Shown here piece after piece: positions 24,766 to 33,293 of a DNA stretch of 64,000 nt. The notes beneath the pieces are model-generated. The model worked only from the letters and a program-made list of their open reading frames with translations. It searched no databases and was not told the origin of the DNA. A program made the position numbers and the translations under genes. Origin of the DNA: Nonomuraea aurantiaca (GTDB lineage Bacteria > Actinomycetota > Actinomycetes > Streptosporangiales > Streptosporangiaceae); the NCBI RefSeq assembly GCF_020215705.1, contig NZ_JAIWNB010000006.1:363338-427337 (forward strand). The letters run 5' to 3'. Position 1 is the stretch's first letter, and every line of letters begins with the position of its first letter.

Positions 24766-25583
24766 TCCTGCTCCAACCTCTCCTCGATCCTCTTGACAGA
24801 CAGGCTCTGGGGAAGGGCTTCCGCGCGGCACATGTGATACCGGAGGCCGAGGACCTCGATCTCGGCCGCTCTGTCCCATACCTTCCCCGAAACCGGGCTG
24901 TCCACGAAGGCGGCTCTAGGCCCACCCGTCGTATGCGCGATCACGAAGCCTCCGAGCAGCCCAGCCGTGACGCGGGCACTGAGCGGCAGGATCTGGATCG
25001 TGATACACGGACTATGAGCCGCCTCGACGAGGTATGCCAGTTGGTTGCGGGTGATACTTTCGCTCCCGATCGGACGGTAGAGGATCGACTCGTCGAGAAC
25101 CGCCCAGAGCGTGGGCGGATTGTCTCCGTCGAAGATCCCCTTCCGCGCCATCCGTGACTTGACCGCCTCCTCAACCTGGGCCTGGGTGACGCCCGGTTTT
25201 CCCTCCACGATGGCGCGGGTGTAGTCCTGCGTTTGCAGGAGACCTGGAACGATGGTCGGCGCCCAGGTCCAGAGTTCGCGCGCGGTCGCCTCGATGTCGA
25301 GCCAAGGGGCGAGCGTCTTGAAGATGGACTCCCGCTTGCCGACAGGCAGGAAGTCGACCAGGCGCCCCGGCTCCAGCCCCAGTCTTTCCTCGCAGCGTTT
25401 GGCGAGCACCTCGGTCGGTGTGCGTACGGCTCGTTCGACGGAACCGACCTGGTTGGCGGAGAAACCGATCTTGTGGCCGAGTTGCCCTTGGGTCAGCCCC
25501 GCTTCGAGACGGAGCTGACGTAGTTCGTACCCGAAACGGGCCTCCGCGCTGGCGTCTGGATTCAACTCTTTGGCAGGACGCAT
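24756..25583 (-). CDS. XRE family regulator with DUF5753 domain
   Basis: A 275-residue regulator. An XRE helix-turn-helix lies at about residues 18-75 (LRQLRLEAGLTQGQLGHKIG, then FSANQVGSVERAVRTP). The DUF5753 domain follows from about 90 to the end: PWLDIEATARELWTWAPTIVPGLLQT, QDYTRAI, then LDESILYRPIGSE and ITIQILPL. It is cotranscribed with DUF397. A divergent ATP-binding protein (25792) across 208 bases completes the trio often seen in Streptomyces-like genomes. Such units regulate development or antibiotic formation in studied cases; the target here is unknown. Confidence 0.93.
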   Translation of the reverse strand: MRPAKELNPDASAEARFGYELRQLRLEAGLTQGQLGHKIGFSANQVGSVERAVRTPTEVLAKRCEERLGLEPGRLVDFLPVGKRESIFKTLAPWLDIEATARELWTWAPTIVPGLLQTQDYTRAIVEGKPGVTQAQVEEAVKSRMARKGIFDGDNPPTLWAVLDESILYRPIGSESITRNQLAYLVEAAHSPCITIQILPLSARVTAGLLGGFVIAHTTGGPRAAFVDSPVSGKVWDRAAEIEVLGLRYHMCRAEALPQSLSVKRIEERLEQEWT

Positions 25584-25791
25584 CGGGGGCTACTCCTGGT
25601 CTGATCCCACAGGATCACACAACATTTCCCACCGGGTGACTCATATCCGTGTGGCACGAGCCCTTGCGGTTATCCCAAAAATTACCCGCCGGATGGCACG
25701 CTTACCAGTACTTCGGACCAACAATTCCCCGTGCGACACACGAATTCTCGAGATCGCGTGTTATAACGGCACATAAATTCGGGCGATTAAG

Positions 25792-26217
25792 GTGATTAGG
25801 CTGCTAATACGAACAGAAGACGCAATCCTCATCGGCGCGACCCGGCTGCGACGTGGGCGCATGGCCCCGAAACAGGCGCGCGCGGCTGTCGCCCGGTGGC
25901 TCGCGGACCATCACCCAATGGTGTCCGATGTGCAACAGGTGGTCTCTGAGCTGGTCACGAACGCCTGCGAACACGTGGAAGGAGGCCGGCACCGCGAGTG
26001 GGTCACGGTGAGCGTGGGACGCGGGGACGGCTTCTTTCGCGTCGAGGTGATGGATCCCGGCGCATTTAGCGCTGAGCCGCATATGGCCGAGCCCGCTCTC
26101 GATGCCGAATCGGGGCGTGGTATTCGCATTGTCGCTGATCTTTCCAACGGATGCTGGGGGACATTTGTCACCGCAGCCGATCACCGCGTGGTGTGGGCCG
26201 ATGTGAAGACCAGATAA
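25792..26217 (+). CDS. ATP-binding protein (HATPase, anti-sigma/serine-kinase type)
   Basis: A 141-residue GHKL-type domain resembling RsbW/SpoIIAB-like regulatory kinases. The N box is VVSELVTNACEH, the G1 region EVMDPGAF and the G2 box ESGRGIRIVADL. The start at 25792 is a GTG; an ATG at 25861 (MAPKQARAAVARWL) would also leave a complete domain. It is divergent from the XRE-DUF5753/DUF397 operon, the usual neighbourhood. The upstream gap 25584-25791 is AT-richer than average and holds both promoters. It is likely to bind a sigma factor or anti-anti-sigma factor. Confidence 0.85.
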   Translation: MIRLLIRTEDAILIGATRLRRGRMAPKQARAAVARWLADHHPMVSDVQQVVSELVTNACEHVEGGRHREWVTVSVGRGDGFFRVEVMDPGAFSAEPHMAEPALDAESGRGIRIVADLSNGCWGTFVTAADHRVVWADVKTR

Positions 26218-26269
26218 TGAGGCCGAATATTCGGCGGGCCGTTCCAAGAGAGCGACCGGGAAGAGGTCC

Positions 26270-27159
26270 TCAGCGGATACCGCGCGCCGTCTTCGGCGCG
26301 GGCCACCAGGCTGCGTCTGCGATCGGGGTCGCCGGTGAGCCGGTGAGCCGGGGGACGACGTCGGTGACCACGGAGACCTCGCCCTTCTCGATCGCCTGGA
26401 ACCACGAGATCCAGGTCTCGATCTGTTCTCCGCTGATGCCCAGTCGCCATCGCCGTGCGAAGGCTTCCTCAAGGGTCTCGGATTCGAAGCGGTAGGGCCG
26501 ACCGGTGGCCGCGGCGATCCGGGTGACCGCTTCGTCGAGAGTCAGGGCCTCGGGCCCGGTGATCTCAAGGGTCGCGCCGTCGTACTCGGAGCGGGGACCC
26601 TCGTCGAGGGCGACGGCCGTGATCACGTCGGCAATGTCCTCGTGGGTGACGAAAGCGGCTCGGCCGGTGCTCGCGGGGCCGCTCACGACGAATTCCTCGT
26701 CGGCGAGGGCGGCCGGCGTCGACGCGTAGATGCCCGCCCGAGCACCGTGTGGCGGATCCCGGTCCCTGCCAGGAACTGTTCGGTCAGCCACTGGTCGCGG
26801 GCGTTGACATAGGTGGCGATGGGCGAAGCGCCGATGAGGGACACATACAGGACCCGGTTCACGCCGACCGCGATCGCGGCCTCGACCGCGGTGGCGTGCT
26901 CCTCCAGCCGACGCCCCGTACGATGTCCGGAGACCAGGATGAGGGTCGACGCGCCCTCGAGCGCCTCGCGCATGTCCGAGGCGTCGGCGTAGGCGGCCGG
27001 ACCGCGTCGCTGGGCACTCGGCAGTTCGGGTAGACGGTCGGGTCTGCGTCCGACAAGGAGTTGGGGGACGCCACGGTCGGCGAGTCGGGCCGCGATCCGG
27101 CTGCCCAGCGCCCCGGTCACCCCGGTGACCGCCACCGTGACGTGGTCCCCCTCAGACAT
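26270..27159 (-). pseudogene. NmrA/SDR-type NAD(P)-binding protein, frameshifted
   Basis: Two overlapping minus-strand frames make one protein of ~295 residues. The first (27159 down to about 26740) has the Rossmann motif GVTGALGSRIAARLADRG, the usual LILVSGHRTGRR and VLYVSLIGASPIA, and the end GTGIRHTVL. The second (to 26270) continues RAGIYASTPAALADEEFVVSG, FVTHEDIADVI, LEITGPEALTLDEAVTRI and the NmrA-type C-terminus. Restoring one C in the stretch read CTCGGGCGG (26732-26744) gives HTVLRAGIYAS, as in intact relatives. So it is a recently broken gene, or a sequencing error. Related enzymes are NmrA-like quinone or redox sensors. Confidence 0.8.
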
Positions 27160-27461
27160 GGACTTCCCTTCGTCCGGGTCCCCTGCCGATCGCGGAACCC
27201 CTGCTTCCGATCACGTACCTTGGAAGTCGATCACAGGCGGCGGCACGTCGCAAGCATCTCAGGCGCCGCTCACGAGGCTCCGACCTGCCGAAACGGTGGA
27301 CGAACCGGGCGTGGGCCCGGCCCTTCTCCCCGATGATGAGGTTGCCCCTCCTCGTGGCCGGGGACGGCACGGTCTTGGGCCGATGATGGTTTGTGGCTTC
27401 CGGTGAAATCGCCGCAGTGCGGATCCCGCACTGCGCCGAGCTGTGCATGTAAAATGAAGGC

Positions 27462-27740
27462 ATGCCTAGGAACATGCAGATCCGCGATGTTCCCGACGAC
27501 ATCGCCGACACGATCGCCGCCCGAGCCCGTGCCAAGGGACAGTCCGCGCAGGCCTACATGCTGGGCCTCCTGGCGGCGGATGCACGCCGTTCGCACAACA
27601 TCGATCTGATCGCCCAGTTCGAGGGGCGTGACGACGGCATGCACAGCGCTCCAGGGCAAGCCGCGGAACTCGTTTACCAGGCACGGAACGAGCGGGACGA
27701 GCAACTCGCAGATACCAGTGGAGACTGCCCGTGCTCGTGA
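27462..27740 (+). CDS. FitA/VapB-like ribbon-helix-helix antitoxin
   Basis: A 92-residue protein. The N-terminal ~40 residues are a ribbon-helix-helix domain (MQIRDVPDDIADTIAARARAKGQSAQAYML), which would bind the operon's own promoter. The remaining part is acidic and probably wraps the toxin. Its last 10 bases overlap the PIN-domain toxin start at 27731. The upstream gap from 27160 to 27461 holds no gene that I can see. The pair is a type II toxin-antitoxin module. Confidence 0.85.
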   Translation: MPRNMQIRDVPDDIADTIAARARAKGQSAQAYMLGLLAADARRSHNIDLIAQFEGRDDGMHSAPGQAAELVYQARNERDEQLADTSGDCPCS

Positions 27741-28126
27741 TCGATGCCTCCGTCATGATCAACGCGCTAGCCGATGACGGAGAGGCCGGCCGTGCCGCAC
27801 GCAAGGCCATCATGACCGATCCCGCCTGGATCGCGCCCGCACACATGCCCAGCGAAGTCGCCCACGTCGTCACCCGCCTCGTCAGGCAAGAACTGATCAC
27901 CCAAACGCGTGGGTGGAGCGCCTTTGAGGCGCTCACCCGGGCCGAGATCGAGTTGGCGGACATCCGGCCTCTCCTGCCTCGCATCTGGGAATTGCGCAGC
28001 AACATCAAGGCTTACGATGCCGCCTACGTGGCGCTGGCCGAAGCTGAAGGTTGCACCCTGATCACCGGTGATGCGAAGCTCGCCAGCCTTCCGGTGGCCA
28101 TCGGCTGCGACATTCGTCTGGTCTAG
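27731..28126 (+). CDS. PIN-domain ribonuclease toxin (VapC family)
   Basis: A 131-residue PIN-domain protein with a GTG start at 27731 that overlaps the antitoxin end. The acidic metal site is complete: Asp5 (VIDAS), Glu42 (PSEVAH), Asp96 (AYDAAYVALAE) and Asp114 (TGDAKLA). VapC toxins cleave tRNA or rRNA when freed from their antitoxin. After it, 28128-28338 contains no gene; the sequence is lower in G/C for the first 100 bases. Confidence 0.92.
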   Translation: MLVIDASVMINALADDGEAGRAARKAIMTDPAWIAPAHMPSEVAHVVTRLVRQELITQTRGWSAFEALTRAEIELADIRPLLPRIWELRSNIKAYDAAYVALAEAEGCTLITGDAKLASLPVAIGCDIRLV

Positions 28127-28338
28127 CGCCTGAAGAAAGTTTGAAATCCCCGATACTCCGCAGGTGAAAGGCTCTCATCTCGGCCTCAGGAAGAGGGCAT
28201 TTTGCTTTGTAGAAGAGCCGGTGCCCGAAGAATGTCGGTCCCGTCTACTAATGTTTCGGCTACTTAAGTGGGGATTCGCAGGGTAGCGATACTGCGCGAG
28301 GTTTCCCGGCAGCTCTTCACCAGCTGGTCAGAGAGGGC

Positions 28339-28830
28339 GTGTACCGAGTGGACGAGAGCGAGAAGAACGCGCTGTTGATGTTCCTGGAGGCGCAACGGGC
28401 CAGCGTTCTCGCGATCGTGGACGGCCTCGACATGGAAGCCATGTCAACCGCGGTCCTGCCCTCTGGATGGACCGTGCTGGGTCTCGTGGAGCACCTCGGC
28501 TACGCCGAGCGGCACTGGTTCCAGGAGATCGCCACGGGGTCCGCCGAGCCACTGCCCTGGCCCGACGACCACATGCCACTGACCACACCGCGACCACCGT
28601 CTGTGGTCTTCGCGTTCTACCGGGCCCAGTGCGAGCGGTCCAACGCAGTGCTTGCCGCGACTCCCCTGTCGACGCCCCCGCGAGGACGTCACCCAGGTCC
28701 GCTTGGAGATGAGGTCACCGATATGCGGCGGATCGTCCTGCACATGATCGAGGAGACCGCACGTCATGCGGGCCACCTCGACGTCGCACGCGAACTGCTC
28801 GACGGAAAGACGGGGCTCGGGCCTCGATAG
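28339..28830 (+). CDS. DinB family protein (DUF664)
   Basis: A 163-residue four-helix bundle protein with a GTG start at 28339 (or 28348) after AGAGAGGG. The metal-binding His pattern of the DinB superfamily is present: VEHLGYAERHWFQ near residue 55, then HMIEETARHAGHLDVARELLDG near 140. These are the usual three His ligands of thiol-S-transferase-like members (bacillithiol or mycothiol-dependent). It is likely to be a mycothiol-dependent or detoxification enzyme in an actinobacterium. Its last ~25 bases are duplicated just downstream (28847-28872). Confidence 0.9.
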   Translation: MYRVDESEKNALLMFLEAQRASVLAIVDGLDMEAMSTAVLPSGWTVLGLVEHLGYAERHWFQEIATGSAEPLPWPDDHMPLTTPRPPSVVFAFYRAQCERSNAVLAATPLSTPPRGRHPGPLGDEVTDMRRIVLHMIEETARHAGHLDVARELLDGKTGLGPR

Positions 28831-28872
28831 CCCTCCACTCGATGGCAAGACGGGGCTCGGGCCGATAGCCCT
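28807..28872 (+). repeat. Tandem duplication of the DinB gene's 3' end
   Basis: The sequence AAGACGGGGCTCGGGCC followed by GATAGCCCT occurs twice with a 40-base period, at 28807-28834 and 28847-28872. The first copy encodes the last residues KTGLGPR and the stop; the second lies just after the gene. The copies differ by a 2-base indel and few changes. Confidence 0.7.
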
Positions 28873-28983
28873 TTCGTCGCCGTCGCCGGGCGGGTCAGAC
28901 CAGCCGGTTCGGACGCCTCCGGCTCCAAGGACCGAATCGGCCCAGAAGTCAGCCAGTCCTTCCGCCGGAGAAGGCTGGGGTGC

Positions 28984-29005
28984 GCGAGGGGCGGGAGCCC
29001 CTCGC
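28984..29005. terminator. Hairpin terminator after DinB
   Basis: Perfect 9-bp repeat GCGAGGGGC and its complement around a GGGA loop, in the 270-base gap between the convergent DinB and isomerase genes. With the hairpin at 29055-29087 it would end transcription from both sides. Between 28873 and 28983 I see no gene. Confidence 0.6.
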
Positions 29006-29054
29006 CGAGGCGGAGCCCCAAGGAAACACGCCTGAGCGCCGTCCGCGCGAAGCG

Positions 29055-29087
29055 CGCCCGACACGCGATGACCATGCGTGTCGGGCG
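29055..29087. terminator. Hairpin terminator of the sugar operon
   Basis: Perfect 12-bp repeat CGCCCGACACGC and its complement with a 9-base loop, 13 bases beyond the stop of the minus-strand isomerase gene at 29100. No T-run. It is placed to end the six-gene sugar operon. Confidence 0.75.
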
Positions 29088-29099
29088 GCGCCAGGGCGG

Positions 29100-30104
29100 T
29101 CAGGTGGTGGAGAAGGCCGCGTCGAAGGCGGTGGTCGGTGGGGTGATGGCGTTGAGGCCGCGGATGTAGCCCAATGCCTCCCGTGCCCCGTCCAGCCGGT
29201 CCATCCCCGCGTCCTCCCACTCGATCGAGATCGGGCCCGCGTACCCGATCGAGTTGAGCGCCCGGAAGCAGTCCTCCCAGGCCACGTCGCCGCGACCGGT
29301 GGAGACGAAGTCCCAGCCGCGCCTCATGTCCGCCCACGGCAGGTGGGAGGAGAGGCGGCCGCGGCGGCCGTCGCCCACGCGGACGCGGGTGTCCTTGCAG
29401 TCCACGTGGTAGATCCGGTCGGCGAAGTCCAGGATGAACGCCACCGGGTCGAGGTCCTGCCAGACCATGTGGGACGGGTCCCAGTTGAGGCCGAACGCGG
29501 GGCGGTGGCCGATGGCCTCCAGGGTGCGCTGGGTCGTCACGTAGTCGTAGGCGATCTCGCTGGGGTGGATCTCGTGGGCGAAGCGGACGCCCTCCTCGTC
29601 GAAGACGTCGAGGATGGGGTTCCAGCGGTCCGCGAAGTCCTGGTAGCCCGCCTCCACCATCGAGGCCGGCACCGGCGGGAACATCGCCACCGTGTGCCAG
29701 ATGGACGAGCCGGTGAAGCCGACCACCGTGTCGACGCCCAGCAGGGCTGCGGCTCGCGCGGTGTTCTTCATGTCCTCGGCGGCCGCCTGGCGTACGGATT
29801 CCGGGTCGCCCGAGCCCCAGATGCGGGCGGGCAGGATGGCCTTGTGGCGCTCGTCAATGGGATGGTCGCAGACCGCCTGGCCGACAAGGTGGTTGGAGAT
29901 CGTCCAGACCTTGAGGCCGTGCTTGTCGAGCTGGGCCCGCTTGGCGGACACGTACGACGGGTCGCTGATCGCCTGCGCCACGTCGAAGTGGTCGCCGGAG
30001 CAGGCGATCTCGAGGCCGTCGTAGCCCCATTCGGCGGCGAGCCGGCACACCTCCTCGAACGGCAGGTCGGCCCACTGGCCGGTGAACAAGGTGACCGGTC
30101 TCAT
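29100..30104 (-). CDS. Sugar phosphate isomerase/epimerase (xylose-isomerase-like TIM barrel)
   Basis: A 334-residue TIM barrel of the AP-endonuclease-2/IolE-like superfamily. Metal ligands expected for the family are visible: FAHEIHPSE (Glu/His), FGLNWDPSHMVW (Asp and His), YHVDCKD and ISIEWED (Glu). It would isomerise, epimerise or dehydrate a sugar or inositol derivative. It is the last gene of the operon; its start overlaps the dehydrogenase stop by ATGA (30101-30104). Pairing with a MocA-like dehydrogenase suggests oxidation of an imported sugar followed by isomerisation. The substrate is not evident. Confidence 0.9.
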   Translation of the reverse strand: MRPVTLFTGQWADLPFEEVCRLAAEWGYDGLEIACSGDHFDVAQAISDPSYVSAKRAQLDKHGLKVWTISNHLVGQAVCDHPIDERHKAILPARIWGSGDPESVRQAAAEDMKNTARAAALLGVDTVVGFTGSSIWHTVAMFPPVPASMVEAGYQDFADRWNPILDVFDEEGVRFAHEIHPSEIAYDYVTTQRTLEAIGHRPAFGLNWDPSHMVWQDLDPVAFILDFADRIYHVDCKDTRVRVGDGRRGRLSSHLPWADMRRGWDFVSTGRGDVAWEDCFRALNSIGYAGPISIEWEDAGMDRLDGAREALGYIRGLNAITPPTTAFDAAFSTT

Positions 30105-31231
30105 ATGTCCTCCACAACTGTGAAACGGCTGGAATCAGCCGCACTGCGCTCGACCGCCGCGAGCACGCGTTGCACCCGGAGCCCGTCCGCGAACGACGGT
30201 GCCGGGTCGCTGCCCTGGGCGATCGCCTCCAGGAAGTCTTTGACCTCGTGGGTGAAAGTGTGCTCGTAGCCGAGCCCGTGTCCGGGTGGCCACCACGCCC
30301 CGGCGTAGGGGTGGTCGGCCTCGGTGACCAGGATGCGTTTGAAGCCGCTGTCGCCATCGCTGACCCACAGCTCGTTCATGGCCTCGAAGTCGAAGGCGAG
30401 GCTGCCGTTCGAGCCGTTGAGCTCGATGCGCAGCGCGTTCTTGCGCCCGGTGGCGAACCGGGTGGCCTCGAAGCTGGCCATGGCGCCGCCGGAGAGCCGC
30501 CCGATGAAGAGCGCGGCGTCGTCGACGGTGACGGGCCCGGTCTCCGACGAGCCCGGCGACACGGGGCGTTCCTTGACGAACGTCTCGGTGAGCGCCGAGA
30601 CGCCCACGATGTTCTGGCCGGTGATGAACTGGGCGGTGTCGATGATGTGCGCCCCGATGTCACCCAGGGCGCCCGATCCCGCTTTGTCCTTCTGCAGCCG
30701 CCACACCAGCGGAGCCGCGGGGTCGGTGATCCAGTCCTGGAGGTATTGGGCTCGTACGTGCCTGATCTCGCCGAGCCTGCCCTCCTCGACGTAGCGCCGG
30801 GCCAGCGCCACCGCGGGCACCCGCCGGTAGTTGAAGGCCACCATGCTCTTGCCGGCCGACGAGGCCGCCGCCCGCACCATGGCCTCCGCCTCGGCCACGT
30901 TGTTGGCCAGCGGCTTCTCGCAGAGCACGTGCTTGCCGGCCTCCAGGGCGGCGATGGCGATCTCGGCGTGGGAGTCGCCCGGCGTGCAGATGTCGACGAT
31001 CTGCACGTCGTCGCGTTTGACCAGCTCCCTCCAGTCGGTCTCGGTGTCGGCCCAGCCGAGCCGGGCGGCCGCGGCGGCGGTGTGCTCCTGGGACCGGCCG
31101 GCCAGCACCGCCATGCGGGGTGCCAGCGGCAGGTCGAAAAAGGCGCCGACGCTGCGCCATGCCTGGGAGTGGACGCGGCCCATGAACGCGTAGCCGATCA
31201 TGCCCACGCCGACGGTGGTTTGGTCTGACAT
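30101..31231 (-). CDS. Gfo/Idh/MocA family oxidoreductase
   Basis: A 376-residue NAD(P)-dependent sugar or inositol dehydrogenase, starting MSDQTTVGVGMIGYAFMGRVH at 31231. An upstream-extended frame exists but overlaps the lipoprotein gene. The nucleotide motif GMIGYAFMGRVH, the LCEKPLANN catalytic-Lys motif near residue 100, and the C-terminal GDIGAHIIDTAQFI with a His are family hallmarks. WWPPGHGLGYEHTFTHEVKDFLEAI is typical of members found beside sugar ABC transporters. It starts 11 bases after the lipoprotein stop and couples to the isomerase. Confidence 0.92.
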   Translation of the reverse strand: MSDQTTVGVGMIGYAFMGRVHSQAWRSVGAFFDLPLAPRMAVLAGRSQEHTAAAAARLGWADTETDWRELVKRDDVQIVDICTPGDSHAEIAIAALEAGKHVLCEKPLANNVAEAEAMVRAAASSAGKSMVAFNYRRVPAVALARRYVEEGRLGEIRHVRAQYLQDWITDPAAPLVWRLQKDKAGSGALGDIGAHIIDTAQFITGQNIVGVSALTETFVKERPVSPGSSETGPVTVDDAALFIGRLSGGAMASFEATRFATGRKNALRIELNGSNGSLAFDFEAMNELWVSDGDSGFKRILVTEADHPYAGAWWPPGHGLGYEHTFTHEVKDFLEAIAQGSDPAPSFADGLRVQRVLAAVERSAADSSRFTVVEDI

Positions 31232-31242
31232 GCAACCCCCGA

Positions 31243-32289
31243 TCAGGATTCGAAGCCGAGTGGCAGGTACTTCTCGACGTTCTCCTTGGTAATGGTCTCC
31301 GACGCGAGCGTGATGGACTGTGGCACCTGGTTCTCCACCAGGTCGCTCATGCCCTTCTGCTGCGCGATCAACCTGGCCAGCTTGATGGCCGACGAGGCCA
31401 TCGTAGGACTGTAGGTGACGGTGGCCTTCAGCACGGAGGTGCCCGACTGGATCTCCTTCATGGCGTTCAGGGAGCCGGCGCCGCCGACCATGAAGAACTC
31501 GTTCCTGTTCGCCTCCTTGATGGCGGCGAGCACGCCCACGCCCTGGTCGTCGTCGTGGTTCCACAGGGCGTCGATCTTCTTGTGCGCCTGCAGCAGGCTG
31601 GCGGCCACCGAGTTGCCGGTCTCCACGGTGAACTTGGCGTCCTGCTTCGCGGTGACGCTGAAGCCGAACGTCTTCAGCGCGTCGGCGAAACCCTTGCTGC
31701 GGTCCTGGGTCAGCGGGAGCGTCGCGATGCCCTGGATCTCCACGATCACCGGGTTCGAGACGCCCTTGTCCTTGAGCTGCTTGCCGATGTACTGGCCGGC
31801 CGCCACGCCCATGCCGTAGTTGTCGCCGCCGATCCAGGTGCGGTACGCCAGCTTGTCGGGGAAGATCCGGTCGAGGTTGACGACCGGGATGCCGGCCTGG
31901 GTGGCCTGGAGCGCGACCTGGTTGAGCTGCTGGCCGTCGTTCGGCAGGATCACCAGGGCGCTGACCTTGGCCGCGATCAGCGACTCGACGGCGGAGATCT
32001 GCTGGTTGATGTCGTTCGTCGGCTCGACGGGCTTGAACTCGACGTCCGAATACTGCTTGGCCGCGGACTCGGCGTTCTTCGCGATGGCCGCGATCCAGCC
32101 GTGGTCGGCGGCGGGCGCGGAGAAGCCGATGACCACCTTGGTGCCGGGCTGGTCGTTGCCGCTGGCCGCGGGGGCAGGGGCGGGCGCCACCGTCGAGGGG
32201 GCGGCGGCGGGCTCGTTGCTGGTGCAGCCGGCCGCTAACATCACGGCTCCGCCGACCAGGAAACCCCTGCGCGCGACGTTGTTGCTCAT
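31243..32289 (-). CDS. Sugar ABC transporter substrate-binding lipoprotein
   Basis: A 348-residue periplasmic-binding-protein-like lipoprotein of the ribose/galactose type (Peripla_BP_4). The start MSNNVARRGFLVGGAVMLAAGC gives a lipobox (LAAGC) with a preceding RR-containing signal, possibly Tat-exported. A Pro/Ala linker follows, then the binding fold: IGFSAPAADHGWIAAIAKNAE, LVILPNDGQQL, IPVVNLDRIFPD and LWNHDDDQGVGVLAAI. The ATG overlaps the permease stop (32286-32289). It captures a monosaccharide or inositol; which one is not evident. Confidence 0.93.
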   Translation of the reverse strand: MSNNVARRGFLVGGAVMLAAGCTSNEPAAAPSTVAPAPAPAASGNDQPGTKVVIGFSAPAADHGWIAAIAKNAESAAKQYSDVEFKPVEPTNDINQQISAVESLIAAKVSALVILPNDGQQLNQVALQATQAGIPVVNLDRIFPDKLAYRTWIGGDNYGMGVAAGQYIGKQLKDKGVSNPVIVEIQGIATLPLTQDRSKGFADALKTFGFSVTAKQDAKFTVETGNSVAASLLQAHKKIDALWNHDDDQGVGVLAAIKEANRNEFFMVGGAGSLNAMKEIQSGTSVLKATVTYSPTMASSAIKLARLIAQQKGMSDLVENQVPQSITLASETITKENVEKYLPLGFES

Positions 32290-33293
32290 GGTGCTCTCTC
32301 CTTCAGGTTCCGTCGCTGGAGAAGGACGGCGACGACGATGATCAGGCCCTTCGCGATCAGCTGGTCGCTGGTGTTGAGCCCGTTGAGGATGAACAGGTTC
32401 GTGATGAGGGTGAAGATCAGCAGGCCCAGGATCGAGCCGATGATCGTGCCGCGGCCGCCCGTGAGCAGGGTGCCGCCGATGATGACGGCGGCGATGGCGT
32501 CGAGCTCGTACAGGTCGCCGTGCGTGGAGGAGCCCGTGGTGGTGCGGGCCATGATGAGGATGGCGGCGATGCCGCAGCACAGCCCGGACAGGGCGTACAG
32601 GAGCATCGTGTGCCGGCGGACGTTGATGCCGGCCAGCCGGGCCGCCTCGGGGTTGCCGCCGACCGCGTAGGTGCGGCGGCCGAACGTGGTGCGGTTGAGC
32701 AGGATCCAGCCCAGCACCACGACCAGCGCGAAGATGTAGACCAGCAGCGGGACGCCGAGCAACCGCGTGGTCGACAGGTCCACGATCGCGCCGTTGTCGG
32801 ACTGGATGATCTGCGTCTTGCGGTCGGACATGCGCTGGGCCAGCCCGCGCGCCGCGACCAGCATCGCCAGGGTGGCGATGAACGGCACCAGCCGCCCGTA
32901 CGCGATGAGCAGCCCGTTGACCAGGCCCGTGCCGGTTCCGACGAGGATCGCGCAGACGGCCATGACGGCCGGTCCGTACGCCTGCGTGGCCAGGGTGGTG
33001 GCCCAGACGGAGGCCAGGGCCATGGTGGCGCCCACCGACAGGTCGATGCCGCCGCCGATGATGACGAACGTGGCGCCGACCGTGATGACGCCGATCGTGG
33101 CGGCCAGCGACAGGATGCTGACCAGGTTGGAGGTGGTGGCGAAGTTCTCGGGCTTGGTGACCAGGCCGACGATCGCGAGCAGGACCAGCGCGACCACCAG
33201 GCCCAGGTGCCGTGCCTCTCCGAGCCAGGCCAGCGGACCGGGCGCCCGCACGGCGAGGCGGTTCTGCGGGCCCGCTTCTGCGGGGTTGCTCAT
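32286..33293 (-). CDS. Sugar ABC transporter permease (RbsC-like)
   Basis: A 335-residue BPD_transp_2 permease with about nine hydrophobic helices. The family signature is clear: FVIIGGGIDLSVGATMALASV near residue 75, GLVNGLLIAY, and AAVIIGGTLLTGGRGTIIGSILG near 270, which holds the loop that docks on the ATPase. The start overlaps the ATPase stop by one base (TGATG), the end overlaps the lipoprotein start. It would form a homodimeric channel with the two-domain ATPase. Confidence 0.95.
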   Translation of the reverse strand: MSNPAEAGPQNRLAVRAPGPLAWLGEARHLGLVVALVLLAIVGLVTKPENFATTSNLVSILSLAATIGVITVGATFVIIGGGIDLSVGATMALASVWATTLATQAYGPAVMAVCAILVGTGTGLVNGLLIAYGRLVPFIATLAMLVAARGLAQRMSDRKTQIIQSDNGAIVDLSTTRLLGVPLLVYIFALVVVLGWILLNRTTFGRRTYAVGGNPEAARLAGINVRRHTMLLYALSGLCCGIAAILIMARTTTGSSTHGDLYELDAIAAVIIGGTLLTGGRGTIIGSILGLLIFTLITNLFILNGLNTSDQLIAKGLIIVVAVLLQRRNLKERAP

